The notes below the pieces were generated by a model. The model searched no databases and was not told the origin of the DNA. It saw only the letters and a program-made list of their open reading frames with translations. From an uncultured Lachnospiraceae bacterium (GTDB taxonomy: Bacteria > Bacillota > Clostridia > Lachnospirales > Lachnospiraceae): a stretch of 64,000 nt of DNA. Within the stretch, counting starts at the first letter, position 1. Each line of letters begins with the position of its first letter. Shown here piece by piece: positions 36,306 to 45,561 of this stretch. A program made the position numbers and the translations under genes. The stretch covers positions 141,601 to 205,600 of the forward strand of contig CANTEG010000004.1 in assembly GCA_947652735.1 (NCBI GenBank), read 5' to 3'.

Positions 36306-37550
36306 TTACAGTAGTTTACATAATCTATGTGCCCAATTATCCATAATGCTTTCATATGGAATCCTCACTATCTTGTCTGTGGAACCTCGTTCATAAACAC
36401 AGCCCTCCGCCATGCCTCCCAAACCGGGCAGCTTGTAATATCCACCAAAAACAATGTAAATATCACCATTGGCATTGTTTCGGTATAAGAAATCCTCAAA
36501 AGCTTCCCTGTCCACGTACACATAGCTGTTATCATAGGAAATCATACTGCTTAGTTCTTCCGTGTCCGTTGAAACTATAGTCGCCTCACCATCGTAATTG
36601 CCAATCATAATGTCGTTGCTTTCACTGTAACGTGCATAAGAGTTGATATGTATCACGAACAATATAGCTACAACTGTCATAAATGTTACAATTGCTGTAA
36701 ACACACACAGCCTTTTTTTGTAGGGACGAAAATCCGCGATTTCCCCCATTCTTCTTTTCATATCTGCAAATTCCTTTTCTCCTGCATAAGTAGCCGTTGT
36801 CGGTATATTCTCCTGTCCGTCACTTAGAAGCTTCAGGCTTTTTAAAAGCACCAAACCATATTCGTGTGCCGTTCTCCCGCTTTTTTGTATGCATACCCTG
36901 TCACATATATCTTCTAAATCCGCCCACAAGTACTTTCTGCAAACTGCAAAAAACGGATTTACCCACAGCAGGCATTGCAGAATATCCCACACAAAGCCAT
37001 ACCATAAATGCCCCAGCCTGATATGTGTCTGCTCATGCAGCACAATGGCTCTTAACTCGTCCTTACCGTAACTTTCAAGCATTGCACGGGGCAAGATAAT
37101 TCTAGGTACAAACAGCCCTGACGTAAATGGTGTAATGTTCATATCCGTGACATAAATCTGCACATGTTCAAAAACAGACTGTTCCATTCCTGCAACAATT
37201 TTCCTAAGGTACAAACGCTTTCCCAACAAAAATAATGCGGTCACCAAAATACCTGCCATATAAATACGGTCAACCCAAATATATTTCATGGTCACATGTG
37301 TAATCTGCCACGTTTTCCTAACCACTGTTTCATTTTCATAAAACAGTTTTAATTTCCCAAGAAACGGAATGCATAAAAACAGGCTCCACAGCATTCCCCT
37401 TATAAATACCTGTTTAGAAAAAAGCAGCCTCCGAAGCAGCATCACAAACCCGATAAGCACAAACGAAAACGCTGCGCACCGCACGAGCTGAGTCGTAAAA
37501 TATACGACACAAAAATCAATTACGCCGCTAAATTGTGACCAGTCAATCAT
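36306..37550 (-). CDS. BlaR1/MecR1-like M56 membrane metallopeptidase sensor
   Basis: Product of 414 residues from ATG 37550 (AAGGG eight nt upstream), which overlaps the blaI-like stop by 8 nt, exactly as in the first pair. It has membrane helices and the zinc site HEQTHIRLGH, followed by LLWVNPFFAV and CDRVCIQKSG. The C-terminal outside part is only about 110 residues and has no penicillin-binding motifs. It carries TEELSSMI, GDIYIVFGGYYKLPGLGG, closely parallel to the first M56 protein. The signal is therefore probably not a beta-lactam bound covalently. Confidence 0.9.
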   Translation of the reverse strand: MIDWSQFSGVIDFCVVYFTTQLVRCAAFSFVLIGFVMLLRRLLFSKQVFIRGMLWSLFLCIPFLGKLKLFYENETVVRKTWQITHVTMKYIWVDRIYMAGILVTALFLLGKRLYLRKIVAGMEQSVFEHVQIYVTDMNITPFTSGLFVPRIILPRAMLESYGKDELRAIVLHEQTHIRLGHLWYGFVWDILQCLLWVNPFFAVCRKYLWADLEDICDRVCIQKSGRTAHEYGLVLLKSLKLLSDGQENIPTTATYAGEKEFADMKRRMGEIADFRPYKKRLCVFTAIVTFMTVVAILFVIHINSYARYSESNDIMIGNYDGEATIVSTDTEELSSMISYDNSYVYVDREAFEDFLYRNNANGDIYIVFGGYYKLPGLGGMAEGCVYERGSTDKIVRIPYESIMDNWAHRLCKLL

Positions 37551-37968
37551 AGTAATCACCCTTTTTATCCGAAGCTCTGGTTCCCTGCTCCCTGCTCTTT
37601 TCCAAAATTTCTTCTAACTCCTTTATCTGCTCATCAGTTAGCACAAAGCTTTGCAACAATGCAGCCATCGCATTTGTTCCGCTGCCTGAAAAATAGCTGT
37701 CCACAAATTTCCTGCTTTTTTCCTTTACACATTCCTCTTTTGTTTTTCGTACATAGTAATGGTAAACCCTTGCATCATGCTCATCCACCTGATACCCCAA
37801 AATATCCTTGCTGCTTAAACGGTTCATCAACACGCGTACCATTCGCTGTGACATGTCAACGGACCCCTGCATCCTTTTGTAAACCTCAGAGGACGTCAAA
37901 GGCGATTCACTATTCCAAAGTATTTCCATAATCTGCCACTCACTTGGTGTAATTTCTTCCTTTTCCAT
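37543..37968 (-). CDS. BlaI/MecI-family transcriptional repressor
   Basis: The 141-residue product has the family winged helix: PSEWQIMEILWNSESPLTSSEV, then MSQRMVRVLMNRLSSKDILGYQVD. The C-terminal dimer region resembles the first BlaI (ARVYHYYVRKTKEECV compared with ARVYHYSAACSKEECL). It should bind its own promoter region and be released by the M56 partner. The start follows AAAGGAAA at a rather long spacing. Confidence 0.92.
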   Translation of the reverse strand: MEKEEITPSEWQIMEILWNSESPLTSSEVYKRMQGSVDMSQRMVRVLMNRLSSKDILGYQVDEHDARVYHYYVRKTKEECVKEKSRKFVDSYFSGSGTNAMAALLQSFVLTDEQIKELEEILEKSREQGTRASDKKGDYYD

Positions 37969-38035
37969 AGTTAAAATTTCCTTTCATTATTTACTTAACT
38001 GAATGCTTCTGTTTTTAATCTGCCTGTTATGTAAT

Positions 38036-38062
38036 ATATCGGTCAACAAGCATTAATCATTA
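38036..38062 (-). promoter_or_regulatory. Sigma28-like promoter of the second blaI-like operon
   Basis: On the minus strand TAAT (38059-38062), a 16-nt spacer and CCGATAT (38036-38042) reproduce the arrangement found before the first blaI-like operon. The -10 matches the flagellar sigma element and the -35 has three of four bases. The start codon is about 70 nt downstream. Confidence 0.6.
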
Positions 38063-38069
38063 ACAGCCA

Positions 38070-38085
38070 TTAACCATTTAGTTAA
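38070..38085. promoter_or_regulatory. Inverted repeat upstream of the second blaI-like promoter
   Basis: TTAACCATTTAGTTAA has arms TTAAC/GTTAA just upstream of the -35. A related TTAACTGAATG stretch lies at 37995-38005 in the leader. They are candidate operator sites, different in sequence from those of the first pair. Confidence 0.4.
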
Positions 38086-38127
38086 GCTTATTTGGGGGAT
38101 TAATTTATATATTGACTTCCGGTACTA

Positions 38128-38778
38128 CTAAAAGCAATTTGTCGGTTCCTTGATTAGGAAAGTGCTATAACCAAGTTCATCAGGAAGATTATCCCAAAGC
38201 TCTGTTCTTGTCTTGCTGTTTTCAAGCGTCTCCAATACCTTGATATCAGGCTTGGGATATACCATAAGGTTATCTTCTTCACCCCTGTTCGGTCGTACGG
38301 GGAACGCAAGCTGCTCCGTTTCTATTGAAAACTGTGCATTCACACCTGCTTTATTTCCTCTTGCGTCAAGCCTTATCCATTTCCTGTAATCTTTCATATA
38401 TATACCATTTAGTCCATGATATATCAAAACTGGTGCCGTTTCATCATCCAAAATCAACTTTTGATAACAAAAGCCTGTCGGAACCGATTTGCAGCGTAAT
38501 AGAGCAGCCAGTAAATGAGATTTTGCAAAGCAAATTCCATGACCTGCTTTTAACACCTCTGAAGCAGTACATGTAATTTCATCTTCGTTTATATCTGCCG
38601 AATGGTCAATGTTGTCCCTGACAAATTCGTATGCCAGTTTAATAAAATCAATCTCGCTATTTGCCTTTTGAAACAATGCATCAGCCAATTCCATAATATT
38701 TTCGTTTTTGTAATCAATCACATCGTCATGCTTTAAATATTCATCTATATGATTTGAATATGGTGTAATCTGTGTCAT
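38128..38778 (-). CDS. Transglutaminase-like cysteine protease-fold protein
   Basis: The 216-residue product starts after GAGGAG. It shows the transglutaminase-like triad: Cys in GHGICFAKSHLLAALLR, His in IYHGLNGIY, and Asp in WIRLDARGNKAG. The N-terminal AYEFVRDNIDHS is typical of the family. Such small cytoplasmic members are widespread and their substrates are usually unknown. It follows the next gene by 40 nt, so the two are probably cotranscribed. Confidence 0.85.
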   Translation of the reverse strand: MTQITPYSNHIDEYLKHDDVIDYKNENIMELADALFQKANSEIDFIKLAYEFVRDNIDHSADINEDEITCTASEVLKAGHGICFAKSHLLAALLRCKSVPTGFCYQKLILDDETAPVLIYHGLNGIYMKDYRKWIRLDARGNKAGVNAQFSIETEQLAFPVRPNRGEEDNLMVYPKPDIKVLETLENSKTRTELWDNLPDELGYSTFLIKEPTNCF

Positions 38779-38818
38779 TTATACATCTCCTCTAATATGA
38801 GTAAATTATACTATCCTT

Positions 38819-39640
38819 TTATTCATCGCATTTCTCTTTTTCAAACGGCCTTTTTATCAATGATTCAACCGCTTCAGGCTTCCACTTCCTTGCAGGAAGA
38901 ACAACAGCCCTGTCACCAATGATTTCCTCTATAATACGCAATTCTAATTGCTGCCTGTGTCTGAAATGTTTTACCATATCTTTAAAATCACTGTATCCAT
39001 ACTTCTCTCCATATGGGGAATGTGTCAGACACTTCAGCATCATGGGGTACCACATTTCATTTCCCATATTGTCAGAGCGTTCGCTTCTTATGAATTCTAT
39101 CGTTTCTTCCAGCTTATCACTATATAAATACAGCAATAAAAAATAATTCTTATCAACCATATCGTACAGTTCCCGATAAAACGCTACAATTTCTTCATCA
39201 CTTAGCTGTTGGAACAAAATCAATTCTTCTATAATATTTTGAAAAAAAGAGCATTCAAACAAATAACCATTTCCCGTAAAATTTCCGTACCTTGAAATGA
39301 TTACCTCTTTGAATGCCTGTAAGGATTTTTTTCCGTGGTATATCTCAAAGCTCTCTAACCGCTTATGAAAATTTGGAATATCCGTAATAATTTTTGTATA
39401 TGAAATGACAAAATTCCCATCTTCCCGAACTGTATTCTCCACTATTTCATTTTCAAGAGGTGCATAACGCTTCAGTATTTCCTCATATTCTTCCTGTGAC
39501 ATCCATGTACACCATGCCAAATCAACTGGTGAATAATCACCCTCACGGCAAATATACAGGTCTGGAAATGCCCCTGAAATTCTATTTAACAGCGTGGATT
39601 TCCCCATCCCCTGAATTCCTTCTATGAAAATGTTTTTCAT
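38819..39640 (-). CDS. P-loop kinase-like protein
   Basis: Product of 273 residues from ATG 39640; a TTG at 39655 is the other possible start. Walker A is IEGIQGMGKSTLLN. A DSxxxR-like lid is not obvious, but LFECSFFQNIIEEL matches the LID/NMP region of (deoxy)nucleoside or thymidylate kinase-like proteins of unknown substrate. It likely phosphorylates a small molecule. It precedes the transglutaminase-like gene by 40 nt. Confidence 0.75.
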   Translation of the reverse strand: MKNIFIEGIQGMGKSTLLNRISGAFPDLYICREGDYSPVDLAWCTWMSQEEYEEILKRYAPLENEIVENTVREDGNFVISYTKIITDIPNFHKRLESFEIYHGKKSLQAFKEVIISRYGNFTGNGYLFECSFFQNIIEELILFQQLSDEEIVAFYRELYDMVDKNYFLLLYLYSDKLEETIEFIRSERSDNMGNEMWYPMMLKCLTHSPYGEKYGYSDFKDMVKHFRHRQQLELRIIEEIIGDRAVVLPARKWKPEAVESLIKRPFEKEKCDE

Positions 39641-39675
39641 ACCTCTTGCCCCCAATCCATTTAGTGGCTTGATTT

Positions 39676-39813
39676 CTATTTTCTGTTGTAGTAAGCAATT
39701 CCATCATTTGGCTTAAAATAAGTCCTGATATAACCATCTGTGGATACAATCACAAGCTCATTACTACTCTCCAAATAATAAGCATCGTCACCTTCTCTGA
39801 GTTTTGCTTCTTG
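39676..39813 (-). pseudogene. C-terminal remnant of a toxin-like nuclease domain
   Basis: Directly after the TGA of the acetyltransferase gene, 45 codons continue in the same frame to a TAG. They encode an ordered protein tail with LVIVSTDGYIRTYFKPNDG and a closing YYNR. From memory, this DGYIRTYFKP ending closes phage- and polymorphic-toxin nuclease domains of the BECR type. There is no start codon or ribosome-binding site, so it looks like a decayed gene end. Sharing the frame with the acetyltransferase may be chance. Confidence 0.6.
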
Positions 39814-40347
39814 TCATTTTGCATCTTTTAATACCGCATACATCAACATATCCTGCCATATTGGTTCGCCGTTTTCGTCCCTGTGCTTAAACGTATAGTT
39901 TTTCATTTTGCCCTCTTTGCTCATACCGAGTGCTTCAAGTAATTTCCATGACCGTTCATTTGCAGCATCTGCAAACGCGACTATCCTGCGGGCATCCATA
40001 TTTTCAAAAGCATAGTGCATAAGTGCCCTGCTGCTTTCCTTTGCATACCCATGTCCCTGATAGGAGGCATTAAACGTGTAACCAAGCTCATAAGTACCAT
40101 GGTTTCCCTCATGGTTGAAATAAAGCTTTCCGATTACCTTATCCTCAGACTTAAGCACAACCGCAAAAAAATTGTTGCTGTTGGCAAAATTCTCTGCCTC
40201 CGACTTACAGGCTTCCACAGTAAACGCATCGTATGGTTCAAAATAAACCACATTTTCATCCGTCAAAATCTCCGAAAGGTCTTTCCAGTCTGTTGCTTTA
40301 AACTTTCTTATGGTCAGGCGTTCCGTATTGATGCAAAAGTCACTCAT
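39814..40347 (-). CDS. GNAT-family acetyltransferase (RimJ/RimL type)
   Basis: The 177-residue product starts after ACAGGAG. It has the N-terminal TERLTIRKFKATDWKDL, the strand pair with VIGKLYFNHEG, the acetyl-CoA loop region in YQGHGYAKESSRALMHYAF (Q-x-x-G-x-G/A-like), and ANERSWKLLEALGM, all typical of RimL-like N-acetyltransferases. Substrate unknown; such enzymes acetylate protein N-termini, polyamines or antibiotics. Complete by length. Confidence 0.88.
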   Translation of the reverse strand: MSDFCINTERLTIRKFKATDWKDLSEILTDENVVYFEPYDAFTVEACKSEAENFANSNNFFAVVLKSEDKVIGKLYFNHEGNHGTYELGYTFNASYQGHGYAKESSRALMHYAFENMDARRIVAFADAANERSWKLLEALGMSKEGKMKNYTFKHRDENGEPIWQDMLMYAVLKDAK

Positions 40348-40535
40348 ATTTATTTTCTCCTGTCAGATTATTTTTTCCTGTAACTATTATGAAGCTTAAT
40401 GCTTAATCTAAACAATTATACCACTAAACGAAATAAATAGCATTCTTTTTCACATTTTCAGCGTCATTTACCCAAAGCAATATTCAACACCTGAATAACA
40501 ATGGCTTACATATTTTCAAATATTCCTGCGGTTAA

Positions 40536-41363
40536 TCATGGCTTAAGTGCTCCGTAAAAATAAGCCGCAGTAGCTCCACCATCAATTAAAAAATCACTCC
40601 CTGTAATAAACGCTCCCTGAGGACTCATTAAAAGCTCTGCTACATTTGCCACCTCATCCGCCGTTCCCGGTCTTCCCGCGGGACACTTTGCAAACATATT
40701 TTTATAAAAATCTCCTCTTGGACCGTTGAGTTCATCGACGGCAAGCGGCGTGACAATAATGCCAGGAGAAATAGAATTCAACCTTGCTCCCCGTTCGCCC
40801 CACTTGACCGCTTCTGCCATAACACGTTTTTCATTGCAACGCTTCGCAAGCTGATAAGCATGGAGTGTATCATTTATATTTTGAGGCTGTAAAATCGAAA
40901 GTGACAAAATTTCTTCTGTTGGTGTTGTTGCAAGCTGCTCATCTTCCTCTGCCGTAAGCTGTTTCATGCGGTGCCCTGACTGACTGGAAATTGTCACACC
41001 TGTGCCACCTCTCGAAATCACCTTCCCAACCTCCTCCAAAAGTACCGCTGTTCCATACAAATCCACCTTGAGTATTGTCTCAATTGATGCCTGACTTGGT
41101 GATACACCTGCTGCATTTACAAGTTGGGTAATTTCTCCATACTCTTGTGCCTTTGTAAGCATCTCCCGTATAGACTCTCTGGATGTCAGGTCCATTTCCA
41201 AAGGCTCCGTATCAAACCCTGCCTCATTCATTATTGTTGAAATTGCTTTAGCATTTTCTAATTTTTTATCTCCAACCATAATCTTTTTTCCAAAACCCAT
41301 ACGTCTGGCAATCGCCATCCCTATTTGTCCTGCTCCCGTCCAGACCATAACCTCTTTTTTCAT
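40536..41363 (-). CDS. Short-chain dehydrogenase/reductase
   Basis: Product of 275 residues from ATG 41363 behind AAAGGAGG; a TTG at 41369 is possible. The cofactor loop is WTGAGQIGMAIA and the dinucleotide acid follows in VGDKKLE. NAAGVSP corresponds to NNAG. The catalytic region is SSQSGH, but the usual YxxxK is displaced: HAYQLAKRCNEKRVM offers Tyr and Lys after an insertion of about 30 residues. The C-terminus has TGSDFLIDGG. Substrate unknown. Upstream lies a decayed flavodoxin gene, so the two may once have formed a redox operon. Confidence 0.82.
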   Translation of the reverse strand: MKKEVMVWTGAGQIGMAIARRMGFGKKIMVGDKKLENAKAISTIMNEAGFDTEPLEMDLTSRESIREMLTKAQEYGEITQLVNAAGVSPSQASIETILKVDLYGTAVLLEEVGKVISRGGTGVTISSQSGHRMKQLTAEEDEQLATTPTEEILSLSILQPQNINDTLHAYQLAKRCNEKRVMAEAVKWGERGARLNSISPGIIVTPLAVDELNGPRGDFYKNMFAKCPAGRPGTADEVANVAELLMSPQGAFITGSDFLIDGGATAAYFYGALKP

Positions 41364-41430
41364 AACCAAACATCCTCCTTTTGAACGTCAGTCCATTCCA
41401 AACCAACCTATTGAACATTTCATATCCAGC

Positions 41431-41629
41431 TTATTCACTCAACCATTTTTTTAACATATCATCACATCTTTGAACACTGCTTCCCTAAATTGCAAGTCCC
41501 TTTTTAATCACAGCACCATTGCAGCACTTTTTCAGCTACTACTGCTGTGTTTCCTTTGTCAATATACTTTAGTGAGCCACCAAAATAGTTTTCTGCTGCC
41601 CTTGAAAAATATAAAATTAATTCTGCCAT
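41431..41629 (-). pseudogene. Flavodoxin pseudogene with internal deletion
   Basis: An ATG at 41629 behind AAGGAG opens a frame with ILYFSRAAENYFGG, YIDKGNT and VAEKV, the N-terminus of a flavodoxin (FMN-binding loop region). It stops at 41504-41506. A shifted frame then gives GAVIKKGLAI, an in-frame TAG, and SSVQRCDDMLKKWLSE ending at 41431, which is a flavodoxin C-terminus. About 100 central codons are missing. The promoter and ribosome-binding site remain intact. Confidence 0.8.
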
Positions 41630-41778
41630 TGTCTTTCTCCTTCCATTTTTATTTCATATCTAGTCAATTGTTTTATACAATTATATGTACTATTTTCTTA
41701 TTAATCAATTCGACTTTTGGAGGTATTTGATAAGCTTTTCTTATATGAAAATCTGGATAATAAATTACCCTCATTACA

Positions 41779-41820
41779 AAAACACCATTCTAAGCCCTCA
41801 CAACTTAAAATGGTGTTTTC
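41779..41820 (-). terminator. Terminator after the LysR gene
   Basis: AAAACACCATT and AATGGTGTTTT form an 11-bp stem with a loop of about 18 nt, ending in TTTT on the minus strand, directly past the stop of the LysR-type gene. Confidence 0.75.
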
Positions 41821-42699
41821 TTAAAACCTGCCTTTCAAAATTTCTGCAAATTCTTCCAAAAAAGCATTTGTATTTTCTTTTTTCCAAAATGCACAGTAAT
41901 TTCTCGTTACAGGGGTATTTCCACGATACAATGGTATCCGCTTTATATTTGTTCCGAGACTTCCCAAAATAGGTGTCCCCTCACAGGGTATAAAGCCTTT
42001 CCCACCTATGACGGCTATTCTTGCCTCCTCCATGTTGTCGGCAAAAATGATTTCCCCCTGAAAGCCTATAACATTTTGATAAAATTCCTGTTCCTTTTCC
42101 CGTTCCGCCTCGGAGGAAACAAGAATACACGGCATATTTTTTAACTCCTGCACGGTAACCCTGTCAAGACCCGCTAATGGATTTCTAGATGCAATTTCAA
42201 CATGACTTACCGATGTAGTGAGCAGAAGATTTACATATTCGTCCGAAAATGCCCTCCGCTGGTCATTAAAAACAATATCTGCAACCCCCTTGCGCAGCAT
42301 GTCGTACAGTTCATCGTGATTTCCATAATATATTTCCACAGGAATATCGGGATATGTTTGTGCAAAAATATCCAATGCAAGCTGAAATTCCTGCCCGCTG
42401 TAGCATCTCAGGTAACCGAGCCTTATTCCCTCATTTTCCTTGTGGGCAATTCTGCTTGTTTCCCTGCAAACCTGCTCAAAATCAGCAACCAAAACCAAGC
42501 TTTTCTTGTAAAAATGCTCCCCCGCAGGAGTTAACTTGAATTTCCTGTTTTTTCGTTCCAGCAATTCTATCCCTAATTCCTGCTCCAGTGATTTTATTTG
42601 TTGTGATATGGCAGACTGAGAAATATTACACTCTGCCGCAGCATTTGAAAAACTGTTATTTTTCACTACCGCCTGAAAATATTTTATCTGCCTTAACAT
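41821..42699 (-). CDS. LysR-family transcriptional regulator
   Basis: The 292-residue product has the LysR N-terminal helix-turn-helix (MLRQIKYFQAVVKNNSFSNAAAECNISQSAISQQIKSLE) and a substrate-binding domain (RLGYLRCYSGQEFQLAL onwards). Its start follows AGGAGAAG, 9 nt after the stop of the phosphodiesterase gene, so it may be cotranscribed with it. Candidate targets are the neighbouring dehydrogenase/flavodoxin locus, but no clear divergent promoter exists because all neighbours point the same way. Confidence 0.9.
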   Translation of the reverse strand: MLRQIKYFQAVVKNNSFSNAAAECNISQSAISQQIKSLEQELGIELLERKNRKFKLTPAGEHFYKKSLVLVADFEQVCRETSRIAHKENEGIRLGYLRCYSGQEFQLALDIFAQTYPDIPVEIYYGNHDELYDMLRKGVADIVFNDQRRAFSDEYVNLLLTTSVSHVEIASRNPLAGLDRVTVQELKNMPCILVSSEAEREKEQEFYQNVIGFQGEIIFADNMEEARIAVIGGKGFIPCEGTPILGSLGTNIKRIPLYRGNTPVTRNYCAFWKKENTNAFLEEFAEILKGRF

Positions 42700-42708
42700 A
42701 ATCTTCTC

Positions 42709-44523
42709 CTATTGAAACAGCTTCAGGTACTCCGTCAGCAAATCGCTGTATTTACTTTCATAAATGCATTGCTGTGCCAGTTCAACATCATCGGTAATGA
42801 TATTGTCAACATTTAGCTCCACCATTTTCATTATACCTTCTTTGGTGTTGACCGTCCATACATAAAGCTCTTTTCCCTCATTATGGACACGGGACACAAG
42901 GCTTATGGTGGCATTTGTAGCCTCCACGCTGAAATTATCTGCCGCTGTTAATTGGTTAATGTCACCATATGCAATACTCATTACATAAACGGTTGTAACC
43001 GTTTCATCATATGCCTTTACATGTTCCAAAACATCATATACCTGTGAAGTTATGACACATTTGTCCTCTATCTCATATTGTTTTATTATGTCAACTACAT
43101 TTTTCTCAAAATCCGTTTCATATCCTGTCGGCTTCAGCTCGATATTTAATTTTATGCCATTTTTTTTGGCAAAAACGGCAACCTCCGACAACAGCGGTAT
43201 TTTTTCCCCTGCGTAGTCTGCACTGAAAAAGCTGCCCGCATCCAGCTTTGCTATCTCCTCATAAGTCATTTCCCATGTGTTGGCATCCACACCCGTTGTC
43301 CGCTTTAAGTTCGTATCATGGAGTACAATGATTTCGCCATCCTTTGTCTGCTGGACGTCAAGCTCAATCCAATCCGCCCCAAGCTCTTTGGCTCCCTCAA
43401 AGGCAGCCATCGTATTTTCAGGATAAAAAGCAGATGCCCCACGGTGGGCGGTCACCTCCATCGTCCGCACATATTCAATCTGCGGCTTCGCCTTACCTGA
43501 ACTTAAAAAATACCCAACAACAAGACTGCCTGCCACAATCAGACAGCCAAACACAATATTGAACCTATGAATTCTGCGAATTTTCTTTTCATCCCTTATA
43601 TATTCAGGTGGCTTTGCATGAATGGTTTTCTCTCCTGCCGCTTCTTTTCTGACGTAATACAACACACTGACACAACTGTAGCTGATTGGCATGGAAAGTG
43701 CCACAATAACCGCCAGCGACAGTAGAAGCGTCAGCCATATTGCCGTTGAGGCAACCCAGCGGATAACGAACACCCCTGAAAAAATCTTGCTTACCCCACC
43801 TGCCAACGCAACGAGCAGCAAAATAAATGCAATATTTAAAAATGCGATTACAGTCTGCATCAAAAGCATAAAAAGAAAATCCCGCATTCTTTTTTTACGG
43901 CTTAGTTTACTGCTCCTTTTTCTTGCCTCCTTGAATGTACAATCCTCCAGTGTAAAGTAATGAAAGGCATACATCCACCGCAACATTAAAACGGATAAAA
44001 CCACAACCGCTATTGCAAACAATAACGATAAAACTGGACTGTTATTTATATAATCCATAATAAACTCAGGTACGGAAATGGTCGCTATAAAGCCTGATGC
44101 CATTCCCATATTTAAAAAAGGCATCAAAAGTAAAACAACAACAATCAAAAGAATATTTTTCGGATTCCATACATGACATGCATTTTTTGTTGAAAATTTA
44201 ATAATTTGCCATAAATGTACCTTTTCATTTTGAAATGATTGGTCCAAGGTAAATACAACAGCACTTATATCAATCATGGCATAAAAGGTTGCAAGAAAAA
44301 GCAACAGTACCAGCGCACCAATCGTAAACGGATTTGTAAGAAAGCTTCCGATATTTTCCACCGTCAGATAAGAATATCCGCTTATATTCATTACAACATC
44401 AAACAGTCCCCAAATAATTGGCACAAAAACAAGGGTTGATGCCGTCTTATAAATAAGCTGGAAGCCTACAAGGGGCTTCCAGTTACATGCTATTAATTTT
44501 CTGATTGTTTTTAATTTATTCAT
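42709..44523 (-). CDS. Membrane glycerophosphodiester phosphodiesterase
   Basis: The 604-residue product starts after GGAGAAC. Residues 1-340 hold about eight membrane helices typical of the GPDPase_memb domain. The C-terminal part is a GDPD TIM barrel: HRGASAFYPENT with catalytic His, ELDVQQTKDGEIIVLHD with metal-binding Glu/Asp and second His, and ELKPTGYE. The metal-dependent enzyme hydrolyses glycerophosphodiesters, or glycerophosphate-type polymers, on the outer face. It starts 45 nt after cysK. Confidence 0.93.
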   Translation of the reverse strand: MNKLKTIRKLIACNWKPLVGFQLIYKTASTLVFVPIIWGLFDVVMNISGYSYLTVENIGSFLTNPFTIGALVLLLFLATFYAMIDISAVVFTLDQSFQNEKVHLWQIIKFSTKNACHVWNPKNILLIVVVLLLMPFLNMGMASGFIATISVPEFIMDYINNSPVLSLLFAIAVVVLSVLMLRWMYAFHYFTLEDCTFKEARKRSSKLSRKKRMRDFLFMLLMQTVIAFLNIAFILLLVALAGGVSKIFSGVFVIRWVASTAIWLTLLLSLAVIVALSMPISYSCVSVLYYVRKEAAGEKTIHAKPPEYIRDEKKIRRIHRFNIVFGCLIVAGSLVVGYFLSSGKAKPQIEYVRTMEVTAHRGASAFYPENTMAAFEGAKELGADWIELDVQQTKDGEIIVLHDTNLKRTTGVDANTWEMTYEEIAKLDAGSFFSADYAGEKIPLLSEVAVFAKKNGIKLNIELKPTGYETDFEKNVVDIIKQYEIEDKCVITSQVYDVLEHVKAYDETVTTVYVMSIAYGDINQLTAADNFSVEATNATISLVSRVHNEGKELYVWTVNTKEGIMKMVELNVDNIITDDVELAQQCIYESKYSDLLTEYLKLFQ

Positions 44524-44568
44524 TATAGGTTCTCCGTGACATAATCATGCTTTATACTTTTTTGCATT

Positions 44569-45504
44569 CTAATCCGCAAATAACGGTGTAGACAAATATC
44601 TGTCTCCCGAATCAGGCAGTAAAACAGCAATATTTTTGCCCTTATTTTCAGGTCTTGCCGCCAAAATGGTTGCCGCTTTCAGTGCCGCTCCCGATGAAAT
44701 TCCAACCAATATACCCTCTGACATAGCAAACCGTTTTCCCTCGGCAAAAGCATCCTCATTTTCAATGGTAATAATCTCATCATATATCGTTGTGTTTAGC
44801 GTTTCAGGTACAAAGCCTGCACCAATTCCCTGTATTTTGTGTGCACCTGCCGTTCCCTTGGACAACACGGGACTTGTTGCTGGCTCAACAGCTACGACCT
44901 TAATGTCAGGATTTTGTTCCTTTAAATATTCGCCCACACCTGAAATCGTTCCGCCTGTTCCGACTCCTGCAACAAAAATATCCACATTACCATCAAGCTG
45001 TCTGTACAGCTCAGGTCCTGTCGTCCTCTTATGAACCGCAGGGTTTGCAGAATTTACAAACTGTCCCAAAATAACGGACCCATCAATCTCCTTTTGAAGC
45101 TCCTCTGCCCTTGCAATTGCTCCTGCCATTCCCTTAGTGCCATCTGTAAGTACAAGCTCTGCGCCGTATGCCTTAAGCAGTGTTCTCCTCTCTACACTCA
45201 TGGTCTCAGGCAAGGTAAGAATTGCCCTATACCCTTTTGCAGCAGCAACTGCCGCAAGTCCGATTCCCGTATTTCCGCTGGTTGGCTCAATAATCGTTGC
45301 ACCTGCTTTCAATATTCCCTTTTCTTCTGCATCCTCAATCATTGCAAGTGCAACACGGTCTTTCACAGAACCGGCAGGGTTCAAATATTCCAGCTTCGCT
45401 ATAATGGTTACTCCCTCCACACCTGCTGCCTTACCATAACGTGAAAGCTCTACCACAGGTGTTTCCCCGATTAATTCCAATGCACTTTTTTTTATTTCTG
45501 ACAT
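44569..45504 (-). CDS. cysK: Cysteine synthase CysK
   Basis: The 311-residue product is a standard O-acetylserine sulfhydrylase. PLP Lys is in [14 protein letters not shown], the substrate loop is [10 protein letters not shown], the phosphate loop is GTGGTISG and the C-terminal SSGAA is present. It joins sulfide and O-acetylserine into cysteine. It has its own promoter with a candidate cysteine-responsive dyad in the leader, and may read through into the phosphodiesterase and LysR genes. Confidence 0.96.
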   Translation of the reverse strand: MSEIKKSALELIGETPVVELSRYGKAAGVEGVTIIAKLEYLNPAGSVKDRVALAMIEDAEEKGILKAGATIIEPTSGNTGIGLAAVAAAKGYRAILTLPETMSVERRTLLKAYGAELVLTDGTKGMAGAIARAEELQKEIDGSVILGQFVNSANPAVHKRTTGPELYRQLDGNVDIFVAGVGTGGTISGVGEYLKEQNPDIKVVAVEPATSPVLSKGTAGAHKIQGIGAGFVPETLNTTIYDEIITIENEDAFAEGKRFAMSEGILVGISSGAALKAATILAARPENKGKNIAVLLPDSGDRYLSTPLFAD

Positions 45505-45526
45505 ACTTTTTTCCTCCTTTTTATTT

Positions 45527-45543
45527 CCTAGTTGTTTGGTAGG
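45527..45543. promoter_or_regulatory. Dyad in the cysK leader
   Basis: CCTAGTTGTTTGGTAGG has CCTA/TAGG ends 9 nt apart. Rrf2-family regulators such as CymR bind similar dyads before cysteine genes in Firmicutes. It overlaps the start of the transcript, so binding would repress. No Rrf2 gene lies in the window. Confidence 0.4.
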
Positions 45544-45561
45544 TTTTTTATATTTGATATT

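Noticed and set aside
41470-41730. Plus-strand frames opposite the flavodoxin remnant
   Set aside because: They are antisense to a recognisable decayed flavodoxin and have no ribosome-binding site.
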